Source of the DNA: an uncultured Eubacteriales bacterium
Lineage (GTDB): Bacteria > Bacillota > Clostridia > Oscillospirales > Acutalibacteraceae
Length of the DNA: 14,747 nt
Direction of reading: 5' to 3'
NCBI GenBank assembly: GCA_900313125.1
Contig: OMPZ01000046.1
Location: 1 to 14,747 of the forward strand
Shown: positions 6,660-13,406 of the stretch, one piece after another
Layout: every line of letters starts with the position of its first letter
Numbering within the stretch: the first letter of the stretch is position 1
The notes under the pieces: generated by a model
Databases searched by the model: none
The model's input: only the letters and a program-made list of their open reading frames with translations
Told to the model about the DNA's origin: nothing
Translations under genes and position numbers: made by a program

Positions 6660-6690
6660 AGCGGCGCAGAGAACAAAGCTCTGCGCCGCT
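6660..6690. terminator. strong bidirectional terminator between yajC and the FkbM operon
   Basis: A perfect 12-bp GC-rich stem (AGCGGCGCAGAG at 6660-6671 with its complement at 6679-6690) and a seven-base loop. Rightwards it is followed by AATATTATAATAAAA, leftwards by TAGTTTTATC. The two flanking genes converge on it, so it probably serves both, with the better U-run on the minus strand. Confidence 0.8.
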
Positions 6691-6722
6691 AATATTATAA
6701 TAAAATACGATTTAAAATACGA

Positions 6723-7796
6723 TCAGATCGCGTAAAGCACGGTCTCCACTCCGGCGGGCGAGTAGTTTCTCAGGTAAAGCTTATAGTCCGGGTGCAGACT
6801 CAGGATATACTGCGGTATCGTGACGAGATCCTCTCTTTTATGATAAACACAGACAGCAAGCTTCGGGCGGCAGCGGAGTATAGTTTTTTCTGCGCCGTGC
6901 AGCGCTTTCAGCTCGGAGCCTTCTATATCCATTTTGATGAATGTCACATTTTCACCGTCGGTAACTTCGTCGATAGTCGTGACGGGCAGCTCGACGCCGC
7001 TGTCGGAGATCATGGAGTTTGTCGTGTTGTCGTTTGAAAAAAACAGCGTGCCCGTATGGTCGTATACACCCTTATCGACAATGCAGAGATCATCCATGAA
7101 CTTCAAATTCTCACGCAGCATTTCGACGTTTTTGGTGTCCGCCTCGAAGGCGAATACTTTTCTGACCCCGGCGTGCCCGCCGTTTTTGTTCGTTTCATCC
7201 ACGAATCTCAGGAAGGAAAGTATCGAGTCGCCGTCATACGCGCCGCAGTCGACCAGCACCTCGTTTTCACACAATGGCACGATCTCGCTGTCAAAATACT
7301 GCGGCTCTTTTGAATACTCCTTAGAGTGGACGCCGCTGTTCTTTTGGCTGACAAACAGGTCGAAAGCTGTTCTTGACGCGTCGTCCGAGAAGCTGTTCCT
7401 AAGATCGTTCAAAACGTCTGCGTTCTCCCGTAAAAATTCGTCTGTATATTGAGCGTCGTTATTGATAACGAATCTTCCGGGGAAATCGAGGGCATATACC
7501 TTGCGGATATTCGCATTGTTTCGTAATTCTTCGAGCTTGCGGTCGCTTATACCCATAAAACCGACGATCAGGTCGCATACGCTTTCTGATAAATGCTTTT
7601 CAATGGCATAGACTGATCTATTGCATAATGATCTTTCTTGCGGAAGATATTTTTCGTCTACGACAAAGCCGGCAGCATTTATACCCGATTCGGTCAGAAA
7701 TTTATTGATCGTTTTTGCTTCGGCTCCCGCTCCGTAGATCATGACGGGCAGCTCGGAGCTTTGCAGCTCTTTTATCATCTGTTCAAAATGATCCAT
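6723..7796 (-). CDS. FkbM family SAM-dependent methyltransferase with N-terminal Rossmann-like domain
   Basis: The 357-residue protein has two parts. Residues 15-110 begin with VMIYGAGAEAKTINKFL at 18-34, a GxGxx nucleotide-binding-like turn and a Rossmann-type order. Residues about 165-357 are the FkbM methyltransferase: SAM site VDCGAYDGDS at 182-191, acidic FAFEAD at 215-220, FIKMDIEGSELKALHGAE at 286-303, and the ending LRNYSPAGVETVLYAI. FkbM enzymes O-methylate sugars or polyketide-type hydroxyls. The start is the ATG at 7796, eight bases after AAGGAG at 7805-7810; the longer GTG start at 7805 would overlap that ribosome binding site and is rejected. It is the last gene of the four-gene operon, 53 bases after the glycosyltransferase, and is followed by the terminator at 6660-6690. 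In this context it probably methylates a sugar of the product of the operon, which is inference. Confidence 0.88.
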   Translation of the reverse strand: MDHFEQMIKELQSSELPVMIYGAGAEAKTINKFLTESGINAAGFVVDEKYLPQERSLCNRSVYAIEKHLSESVCDLIVGFMGISDRKLEELRNNANIRKVYALDFPGRFVINNDAQYTDEFLRENADVLNDLRNSFSDDASRTAFDLFVSQKNSGVHSKEYSKEPQYFDSEIVPLCENEVLVDCGAYDGDSILSFLRFVDETNKNGGHAGVRKVFAFEADTKNVEMLRENLKFMDDLCIVDKGVYDHTGTLFFSNDNTTNSMISDSGVELPVTTIDEVTDGENVTFIKMDIEGSELKALHGAEKTILRCRPKLAVCVYHKREDLVTIPQYILSLHPDYKLYLRNYSPAGVETVLYAI

Positions 7797-7849
7797 GACA
7801 GACACTCCTTCATTCTATCAAGATATAGTCAGATAAAAAACCAATTATG

Positions 7850-8797
7850 TTATTTATCATCGTGAATATTTATACACTCCTTCACCACATACTGCGGTGA
7901 ATTGTTAAGACAAATATATATTCGCCCGATGTATTCGCCGATAAGCCCCAGCATCAGCATGATAAGTCCGCCGATAAACAGCATTACAGCCATAAGCGAG
8001 CTGTAGCCGAGCTGCACAGCGGGATTTAGCAGCTTTCTGACTACCGTTGCGATCGTCATGATGAAACCTATCATCGAGCTTATTATGCCTATCCACGACG
8101 CTATTCTCAGCGGCTTGACGGAAAATGCAGTAAAGCCGTTCATCCAGAGCGCGATCAGCTTGAACAGACTGTAGCCAGAGCTGCCTTGAGCACGTTCTCT
8201 TTGTACGACCTTTACGTCCGCGACATTTCTTGTAACGCGAAAGATAAGCCCTCCGATGTAGGGATAGGGATTGTTATAGCGTATCATATCCTTCAGGACG
8301 AAATCCTTCATTCCGTAAAAGCTGTTTGTTGCGACCTTTTCGGGCTTTTCAAGCAGCCACTCGCACATAAACTCATTTGTACGGCTGCCTATTCTGCGGA
8401 AAAGATTCTGCTTGACCTCATCGTACCGTCCGAAAACAACGTCGTAGCCTTCATGCAGCTTATCGACCAGCGCATAAATACTTTCCACGGGAGCCTGTCC
8501 GTCATCATCAAGAGTGATGATAATGCTGCCCTTGCAATGGGCGTAGCCTGCCATTAGCGCGGAGTGCTGCCCGAAATTTCGGGAGAACGAGATACCGTGT
8601 ATCTTTTCGTCAGACTTGCATAAAGAGCAGATAACGCTCCACACATTATCCGGCGAGTGATCGTTGACGAGAAAGATCTCGTAGTCGTACTCATCACCGC
8701 GTTTGCTTATTTCTTTCTTTAGCTCCTCCACTACTGCTTCTATCGTTTTTTCAGAGCGATAGCAAGGGATAACGAAGGATAATAATTCCCTGCTCAT
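7850..8797 (-). CDS. family 2 glycosyltransferase, GtrB/ArnC/DPM-like, with two C-terminal membrane helices
   Basis: The 315-residue protein has a GT2 (GT-A fold) domain at 5-225: SFVIPCYRSEKTI at 7-19, VNDHSPD at 44-50, FSRNFGQHSALMAGY at 71-85, and the metal-binding DDD at 97-99 in TLDDDGQAP. Two membrane helices lie at about 231-253 and 267-291, ending in GEYIGRIY and PQYVVKE, the typical tail of polyprenyl-phosphate glycosyltransferases (GtrB, ArnC, CsbB). Such enzymes load a sugar from a nucleotide donor onto undecaprenyl phosphate on the cytoplasmic face. The ATG at 8797 is three bases after the stop of the oxidoreductase gene; its GAGGAAAA ribosome binding site is inside the end of that gene, pointing to translational coupling. 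No GtrA-like flippase or transferase for the lipid-linked sugar is visible nearby. Donor sugar unknown. Confidence 0.92.
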   Translation of the reverse strand: MSRELLSFVIPCYRSEKTIEAVVEELKKEISKRGDEYDYEIFLVNDHSPDNVWSVICSLCKSDEKIHGISFSRNFGQHSALMAGYAHCKGSIIITLDDDGQAPVESIYALVDKLHEGYDVVFGRYDEVKQNLFRRIGSRTNEFMCEWLLEKPEKVATNSFYGMKDFVLKDMIRYNNPYPYIGGLIFRVTRNVADVKVVQRERAQGSSGYSLFKLIALWMNGFTAFSVKPLRIASWIGIISSMIGFIMTIATVVRKLLNPAVQLGYSSLMAVMLFIGGLIMLMLGLIGEYIGRIYICLNNSPQYVVKECINIHDDK

Positions 8798-8800
8798 AAG

Positions 8801-9991
8801 TTAGTTTTCCTCATTCAATAATATACGGCATCCCTCTTCCGCCGAACGATACGCGGCGTAGGTAAGCTTTGCCGTGTCGTAGGCAAGCTCGAACCCCGAC
8901 GCGGGCGACCTGCCGTATGCGGCGCACTCCATAAAGTCCTGCATCTCGCCGACATAGCCGCGCACTATCTCGTCGATGATGAAAGGTCTGTTCCAGCCCA
9001 GCTTGCTTGGCAGCATTTCGGAGAGGTAAACGTTGTCGAGTCTGTCCTCGTCGAGAAAATATGTGCTCATCATGTCGTTCATCGTGAGCGTCCCCATGAG
9101 GACTGCGTCATTGCAGTATGCTTCAACGTAATTGCGGCTGCCGCCGAGAAGCGTGTCTGTCGCCATGATAACGGCTTTAGTCTTGTCCGAGAAGGTTATC
9201 GAGCATACGCCGAAATCCTCAACATCGACAGGATCGGCCATAATATGGCGGTGCTCGTAAGGGGTCAGGATCTTTGTTATGTACCCCATGTCGGCTATCA
9301 CGCTCTCGGGCACGATATCGACGCAGCGCGCCGCGGCTTCGATGCTCTTGAGCCAGAGAACAGCCGAAAGCGGATGACCGCCCGTTCTTGTAAACGTGCC
9401 GCCGCCGGTTTTGCACCAACTGCCGGCAACGGGCGAGCTTGACCCTTTAAGGCTTTCCTCACCCTTCATGCAGAGAATGCGGCTCTTCTTTTCCGTGATT
9501 ATTTCAGCCATTTTTTGTATAGCAGGTGCATAAACAAAATTCTCGGCGTACATAAAACAGCCCTTAGACTCCGCAACGGCTTTTTTCAGCTTTTCCATGT
9601 TGGTCATCAGACGGCGGTACATATCCCCCCGGCTGACATTAAGACCGATAGGCGATATGTCGCCCGGTTCTCCGAAATAGCCCGTCATAGGCTTTTCACA
9701 GATAACGTGCTTTCCCTTTGCAAGCGCCTTGATTATCTCTTCGTCGTGGCAGCTTGGCGGCGTGCATATATCCACGACGTCTATCTCGGGGTCGTCGATT
9801 ATCTCGTCAACGTCGTGGCAGGCGGTCTCAAAGCCGTATATCTCCTTGCCCTTCAAGGCCTTCTCATAGCTGCTCGACGCTATTTTTTTGTAAACGGGAG
9901 TGATGTCCTTTACATGGCGATAGGCGTTTATGTGAAGCTCGGTCGCGCGGCCGCAGCCGATCATTCCTATGTTAATAAGTATTTTTTCCAT
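8801..9991 (-). CDS. Gfo/Idh/MocA family NAD(P)-dependent oxidoreductase
   Basis: The 396-residue protein has the N-terminal Rossmann domain with INIGMIGCGRATELH at 6-20, IDVVDICTPPSCHDEEIIKAL at 70-90, and the family EKP at 99-101 (VICEKPMTG). The C-terminal alpha/beta domain has MYAENFVYAP at 147-156 and GGGTFTRTGGHP at 196-207, with H206 as the likely catalytic His. Members oxidise or reduce hydroxyl groups of sugars, inositols and nucleotide sugars. A segment of about 20 residues after EKP (about 104-126) is longer than in short family members. The start codon directly follows the stop of the ATP-grasp gene, and a strong AAGGAGGGGG lies in the last codons of that gene, so the two are coupled. 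In this operon it could make a keto sugar or modify a nucleotide sugar for the downstream glycosyltransferase; the substrate is not predictable. Confidence 0.9.
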   Translation of the reverse strand: MEKILINIGMIGCGRATELHINAYRHVKDITPVYKKIASSSYEKALKGKEIYGFETACHDVDEIIDDPEIDVVDICTPPSCHDEEIIKALAKGKHVICEKPMTGYFGEPGDISPIGLNVSRGDMYRRLMTNMEKLKKAVAESKGCFMYAENFVYAPAIQKMAEIITEKKSRILCMKGEESLKGSSSPVAGSWCKTGGGTFTRTGGHPLSAVLWLKSIEAAARCVDIVPESVIADMGYITKILTPYEHRHIMADPVDVEDFGVCSITFSDKTKAVIMATDTLLGGSRNYVEAYCNDAVLMGTLTMNDMMSTYFLDEDRLDNVYLSEMLPSKLGWNRPFIIDEIVRGYVGEMQDFMECAAYGRSPASGFELAYDTAKLTYAAYRSAEEGCRILLNEEN

Positions 9992-11176
9992 TTATTCCCC
10001 CTCCTTGACGTCAATGTTCATCAACTCGTGAAACCGTTCGTATGCCGTGTAAAGCTCCGGGGCGGATGCATACTCAAGGAATACTATACCGGCCTTGTAG
10101 GTGAGATAGCTTTCGATGCGATCCCCGGGCTTTGCCCATATCTCACGGTCAATGATATGCTTTTCAAGCTCCGGCGCCGTGCGCAGCCCTTTGATAGTTC
10201 CGTTTTTGTCGGTCATGAGGCACATTCGTGCAATATATCTTTCCGCGGCTCGGGGAAGGTCGGGCAGCATTATGCCAAGCTCGCTTTGAACGATGAGATC
10301 GGGGAAATCGATCATAGTGACATATTTGGCGAACGTGACGTACAGGTCGCCCGGAGCGCGCCTGCACGGGTCGATAATGACGGCAGTTCCGTTTTTATCT
10401 GCGATGAACTGAACGTGAAAAAGCCCGTCACAGAGATCGAGTTTTTTGCTGATCGTTTCAATATCACGGCATAGCTGCTGTCTCGTTTGTAATGGGAGAT
10501 CGGCGGCTGTACACGCGCCCGAAACGAGAAAGTTGTTTTTATAGTAAAGCTCGTTTCCGAAAACCGCTGCTATAACACGGTCGTTCTTCAAAATAAATGA
10601 CGCTCCGTAATTTTTCCCTTCAATAAATTCCTCACAGATTACATGATCCTGCCGCGTCGCTTTCATGGCACGGGAAAAACCGTCGAGTGCTTCCTTTTCA
10701 TTTTTGCAGATGCTGACGCCCTTGCCGCCCGTCAGGTCGGTGGGCTTTATGACAAGCGGCGCGGAGAATTGTGCCAGAACGCCGCGAATGTCGTCCTCCG
10801 AGCGGCATACAAAAACGCGGGGAGTCCTAAGCCCGGAATCCTTCATGATCTTTCTGAAAGCGTCCTTATGGTGAACGGCACAGGCTGTTTTGAAGTCATC
10901 GTGACCGGGCAGCCCGAGCTTTTCGCATACATAAGCCGCGGTCAGATAACCGAAGTCGTTGGCACAGCTCACAATGCCGTCGACCTCGTTGTCACGAGCG
11001 ATCTTTAATATCGCGTACGCGTCGGAAAAATCGGCGGAGATATACTCATCGGCGAGCTTATGCCCGGGAAGCTGCGGCATATTGCCGCTTGTAATGACAT
11101 AGCACCCCAGCTTTTTCGCTGCGTGTATCAGCGGTATCTCGCTGATCGAGCCGTTCAATAACAAAATCTTTTTCAT
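9992..11176 (-). CDS. ATP-grasp family carboxylate-amine/thiol ligase
   Basis: The 394-residue cytoplasmic enzyme has a pre-ATP-grasp Rossmann-like part (1-100, opening KKILLLNGS, with VDGIVSCANDFG at 65-76) and an ATP-grasp domain at about 101-310. The glycine-rich nucleotide loop is PLVIKPTDLTGGKGV at 140-154; EEFIEGKNYG follows at 182-191 and the metal-site region VQFIAD...IDPCRRAPGDLY at 255-279. It resembles CarB/PurK-type and small-molecule ligases that activate a carboxylate as acyl phosphate and join it to an amine. The metal motif is a variant: D269 stands for the usual Glu and C271 for the usual Asn. The ATG at 11176 is chosen because AGGTGA is eight bases upstream and MKKILLLNG is a natural beginning; the longer frame to 11317 adds 47 residues that overlap the promoter. 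First gene of the four-gene operon. Substrates unknown. Confidence 0.87.
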   Translation of the reverse strand: MKKILLLNGSISEIPLIHAAKKLGCYVITSGNMPQLPGHKLADEYISADFSDAYAILKIARDNEVDGIVSCANDFGYLTAAYVCEKLGLPGHDDFKTACAVHHKDAFRKIMKDSGLRTPRVFVCRSEDDIRGVLAQFSAPLVIKPTDLTGGKGVSICKNEKEALDGFSRAMKATRQDHVICEEFIEGKNYGASFILKNDRVIAAVFGNELYYKNNFLVSGACTAADLPLQTRQQLCRDIETISKKLDLCDGLFHVQFIADKNGTAVIIDPCRRAPGDLYVTFAKYVTMIDFPDLIVQSELGIMLPDLPRAAERYIARMCLMTDKNGTIKGLRTAPELEKHIIDREIWAKPGDRIESYLTYKAGIVFLEYASAPELYTAYERFHELMNIDVKEGE

Positions 11177-11251
11177 AATTTTTTCACCTGCGGCAATTCT
11201 AAGATACTGTTTTGCTCCGCAAAAAGTTCGTTTAATATTTTTTGTCATTTT

Positions 11252-11272
11252 TATACGAATTATATACGAATT
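11252..11272. repeat. tandem TATACGAATT repeat in the ATP-grasp operon leader
   Basis: TATACGAATT occurs at 11252-11261 and again at 11263-11272, one base apart. It lies 10-30 bases downstream of the predicted transcription start of the minus-strand operon, where a repressor site would be effective. Could also be chance in AT-rich DNA. Confidence 0.45.
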
Positions 11273-11288
11273 GCCGATCATATTATTC

Positions 11289-11317
11289 ATTTTACCACAA
11301 AACACTACGACAAGCAA
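11289..11317 (-). promoter_or_regulatory. sigma-A-type promoter of the four-gene operon, extended -10
   Basis: On the minus strand TTGCTT (11312-11317), 17 bases, then TAAAAT (11289-11294), with TGG directly before the -10 box. The start would be near 11282 and the leader to the ATP-grasp ATG about 105 bases long. Confidence 0.75.
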
Positions 11318-11332
11318 GTACTGACAAACATA

Positions 11333-11348
11333 TTTTTGATATCAAAAA
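11333..11348. repeat. 16-bp perfect palindrome TTTTTGATATCAAAAA
   Basis: Two 8-base halves meet without a spacer at 11340/11341. It lies 16-31 bases upstream of the -35 box of the minus-strand operon, a usual place for an activator or repressor dimer site. It is AT-rich, so a chance origin cannot be excluded. Confidence 0.4.
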
Positions 11349-11390
11349 GTCTGTTCCACATTTTAAACTATAGCGATCTGCATAAATGAT

Positions 11391-11423
11391 AAAAAAAAGG
11401 CGACGAAGCCGAAGTAAGTGCCT
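11391..11423 (-). terminator. orphan terminator-like hairpin with T8 tract
   Basis: On the minus strand AGGCAC (11418-11423) can pair with GTCGCCT (11398-11404) over 6 bp with one bulged C, and eight T residues follow (11391-11398). No minus-strand gene precedes it; the gene to its right is on the plus strand. It could end a small leftward RNA or antisense leader transcript, or insulate the divergent promoters. The stem is short, so this is tentative. Confidence 0.4.
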
Positions 11424-11511
11424 GTGGTACACCCGTGATCTGATTAAAATGCAATAAAAGGTCAATTGTTATTTAGGAACTTGATCTTTCATGCTCTGCA
11501 GAAATCGAATA

Positions 11512-11540
11512 TTGACGGACAGGGAAGTTTCGTGTATAAT
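11512..11540 (+). promoter_or_regulatory. sigma-A-type promoter of the amylase gene
   Basis: TTGACG at 11512-11517, a 17-base spacer and a perfect TATAAT at 11535-11540, 10 to 11 of 12 consensus bases. A start near 11547 gives a leader of about 78 bases. Confidence 0.85.
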
Positions 11541-11624
11541 GATAGATATATATATTTGTATGGTCGGATCAAAAAACGGTAAATAACATTTTAACATCAA
11601 AATTAAACGAAATGAGTGAACGCT

Positions 11625-13376
11625 ATGAATCTGTCAGCAATTTATCATGTTTCAGACGGCAATTTCTGTTACCCTCTCGATGAGGACAGACTGCTCATCA
11701 AGCTCAGGACCGGCAAAGAGATAACGGAGGTCGAGCTTGTTTGGGGCGACCCCTTCGACAGGGGACTTTTCGGCAGCGATGCCGGCTGGGACGGCGAGCA
11801 CGTTCCAATGGAGTACTCCGCGCAGCTTCGCGACCACAAGATATGGCAGGCGATAGTCAAGCCGCAGTTTAAACGCTGCCGCTACTATTTTATCGTGAAA
11901 ACGGAGAGCGAGACGTTTTATTATATAGAAAGCGGTTTTGAAACGAAGGAACAGTTCCAGTCTTATATCGGCAGACGTCTGGACTTTTTCTTCCCGTGGA
12001 TGAATCCCGCCGATATCATCAAGCCGGCAGGCTGGGTGAACGATATGGTTTGGTATCAGATCTTCCCCGATCGTTTTTGCTCGAGCGGAAGGAATACCGG
12101 CCGAAAATTCCATAAATGGGCAGGTCCCGATAAAAAGGTGAACAACGGTCAGATCTACGGCGGCGATCTCGCGGGGGTGGAGAGCAAGCTCGATTATCTT
12201 CATGAGCTTGGCGTTACGGGACTTTATTTCACGCCTATAAACGAAAGCATCTCGACCCACAAGTACGACACCACCGATTATAACAAGATCGACGAGCAGT
12301 TCGGCACGAACGAGGATATCAAGAACCTCGTTGCGCAGGCGCATAAGCGCGGTATCCGCGTAATGCTCGACGGTGTGTTCAACCACAGCGGCGTAGCCTT
12401 TGCGCCTTTCCAGGACGTCATCAAAAACGGTAGAGAGTCGAAGTACTTCGACTGGTTCATGATAAACAAATACCCGTTTTCAAAAATGGTGGGCAAAACG
12501 CGCCGCAGCGAGTATTACTCCTTCGCGTTTGCCGATGGTATGCCCAAGCTGAACACGAACAACGACGAGGTTATAGATTATATTATCGACGTGTGTACGC
12601 GCTGGGTCACGGAATATGACATTGACGCGCTGCGCCTTGATGTTGCAAACGAGACCTCTCACTATTTCAACAAGCGTCTGCGCAGCGCAATGCTGAAGCT
12701 CAAGCCCGATTTCTATATCTGCGGCGAGATCTGGCATAATTCGCTGCCGTGGCTTAGGGGCGACGAGTTCGACTCCGTAATGAACTATGCTCTCCAGGAA
12801 AGCATAGAGAGCTTCTGGCGCAACGAGAGCTATACAGCGACCGACTTTGAGTACGGCGTAAACGCAGCCTATGACGCTTACCCCGAACAGACGTGCAACG
12901 TGATGTTCAATCTTCTCGATTCGCACGACACGATGCGTCTCATCACACGCTGCGGAGGTGACGCCGACGCGTTTTATCAGGAGCTTTGCGCGCTGTTTAC
13001 GCTAAACGGTTCGGTATGCTTCTACTACGGCACCGAGGTGCGCCTTGAGGGCGGTCACGACCCCGACTGCCGCCGCTGTATGCCGTGGAAGGAGATAGAA
13101 AGCGGCATTTACGATGACCGCATCTCCGAGATGAAACGGCTCATCAAAATGCGCCGTGAGACACCTGCGCTGCGCCGCGGCGGTCTGCGCTTTGTAGACA
13201 GCGGCAGCGACAGAGTTATAGTATACGAAAAATATTTAGACGACAAGACATACCGAATTATTCTCAATTGCTCGGGAGATGCTTACACCGTGGGTGAGTA
13301 CAGCGATATCGTTTTCTCGCGCGGACTTGACGGAAATACGCTCGCTAACGGAGGCACGGCTGTGCTCGAGGTCTGA
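11625..13376 (+). CDS. GH13 neopullulanase / cyclomaltodextrinase-like alpha-glucosidic hydrolase
   Basis: The 583-residue protein has no signal peptide, so it acts in the cytoplasm, probably on maltodextrins taken up from starch. Residues 1-120 form the N-terminal beta-sandwich (CBM34-like) domain; the GH13 barrel runs from about 135, with MVWYQIFPDRF at 141-151. Conserved regions are present: DGVFNHS at 249-255, the nucleophile D339 in DALRLDVANE, the acid/base E368 in ICGEIWH, and D435 in LLDSHDT. A C-terminal beta domain starts near 515. Length and order match GH13_20 neopullulanases, cyclomaltodextrinases and maltogenic amylases. The start is the ATG at 11625, beginning MNLSAIYHVS; it has only a weak GAGTGA upstream, and a GTG start nine bases earlier is less likely. 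It has its own strong promoter and is followed after 30 bases by a HAD phosphatase in the same operon. Exact preference, cyclodextrin, pullulan or maltodextrin, cannot be told. Confidence 0.93.
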   Translation: MNLSAIYHVSDGNFCYPLDEDRLLIKLRTGKEITEVELVWGDPFDRGLFGSDAGWDGEHVPMEYSAQLRDHKIWQAIVKPQFKRCRYYFIVKTESETFYYIESGFETKEQFQSYIGRRLDFFFPWMNPADIIKPAGWVNDMVWYQIFPDRFCSSGRNTGRKFHKWAGPDKKVNNGQIYGGDLAGVESKLDYLHELGVTGLYFTPINESISTHKYDTTDYNKIDEQFGTNEDIKNLVAQAHKRGIRVMLDGVFNHSGVAFAPFQDVIKNGRESKYFDWFMINKYPFSKMVGKTRRSEYYSFAFADGMPKLNTNNDEVIDYIIDVCTRWVTEYDIDALRLDVANETSHYFNKRLRSAMLKLKPDFYICGEIWHNSLPWLRGDEFDSVMNYALQESIESFWRNESYTATDFEYGVNAAYDAYPEQTCNVMFNLLDSHDTMRLITRCGGDADAFYQELCALFTLNGSVCFYYGTEVRLEGGHDPDCRRCMPWKEIESGIYDDRISEMKRLIKMRRETPALRRGGLRFVDSGSDRVIVYEKYLDDKTYRIILNCSGDAYTVGEYSDIVFSRGLDGNTLANGGTAVLEV

Positions 13377-13406
13377 ATTTCGTCACGACATATCGGAGGA
13401 GATAAA

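Larger units (their letters stand above)
11318..11511. other. non-coding divergent intergenic region
   Basis: About 194 bases lie between the -35 boxes of the two divergent promoters. No supported gene is seen. It holds a 16-bp palindrome at 11333-11348 and a leftward terminator-like hairpin at 11391-11423; the rest is AT-rich with no recognised motif. The length and content leave room for regulator sites or a small RNA. Confidence 0.6.

Noticed and set aside
7797..7805. GTG start at 7805 for the FkbM methyltransferase
   Set aside because: The AAGGAG at 7805-7810 overlaps this codon, while it is well spaced for the ATG at 7796.
7812..7820. Possible extended -10 (TGATAGAAT on the minus strand) before the FkbM gene
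   Set aside because: A start from it would fall at about 7805, cutting into the ribosome binding site at 7805-7810, and no -35 box is present.
9515..10474. Long plus-strand open frame of 319 codons
   Set aside because: It is antisense to the oxidoreductase and ATP-grasp genes, crosses their junction, has no ribosome binding site and no recognisable domain.
11177..11317. 47-residue N-terminal extension of the ATP-grasp protein
   Set aside because: It would start inside the predicted promoter (11289-11317); MKKILLLNG at 11176 with AGGTGA upstream fits the family beginning.
11401..11460. Remnant of an insertion sequence end in the divergent spacer
   Set aside because: The hairpin and GTGGTACACC resemble short mobile-element ends, but there is no transposase fragment, no matching second end and no target duplication.
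11616..11624. GTG start nine bases upstream for the amylase
   Set aside because: Neither site has a strong ribosome binding site, but the ATG at 11625 is the normal start type and the extra residues (V/M-N-A) add nothing. Some doubt remains.
11652..12386. Minus-strand open frame of 244 codons inside the amylase gene
   Set aside because: Shadow of the strongly supported GH13 reading frame; its composition is the complement of that gene and it has no start signals.
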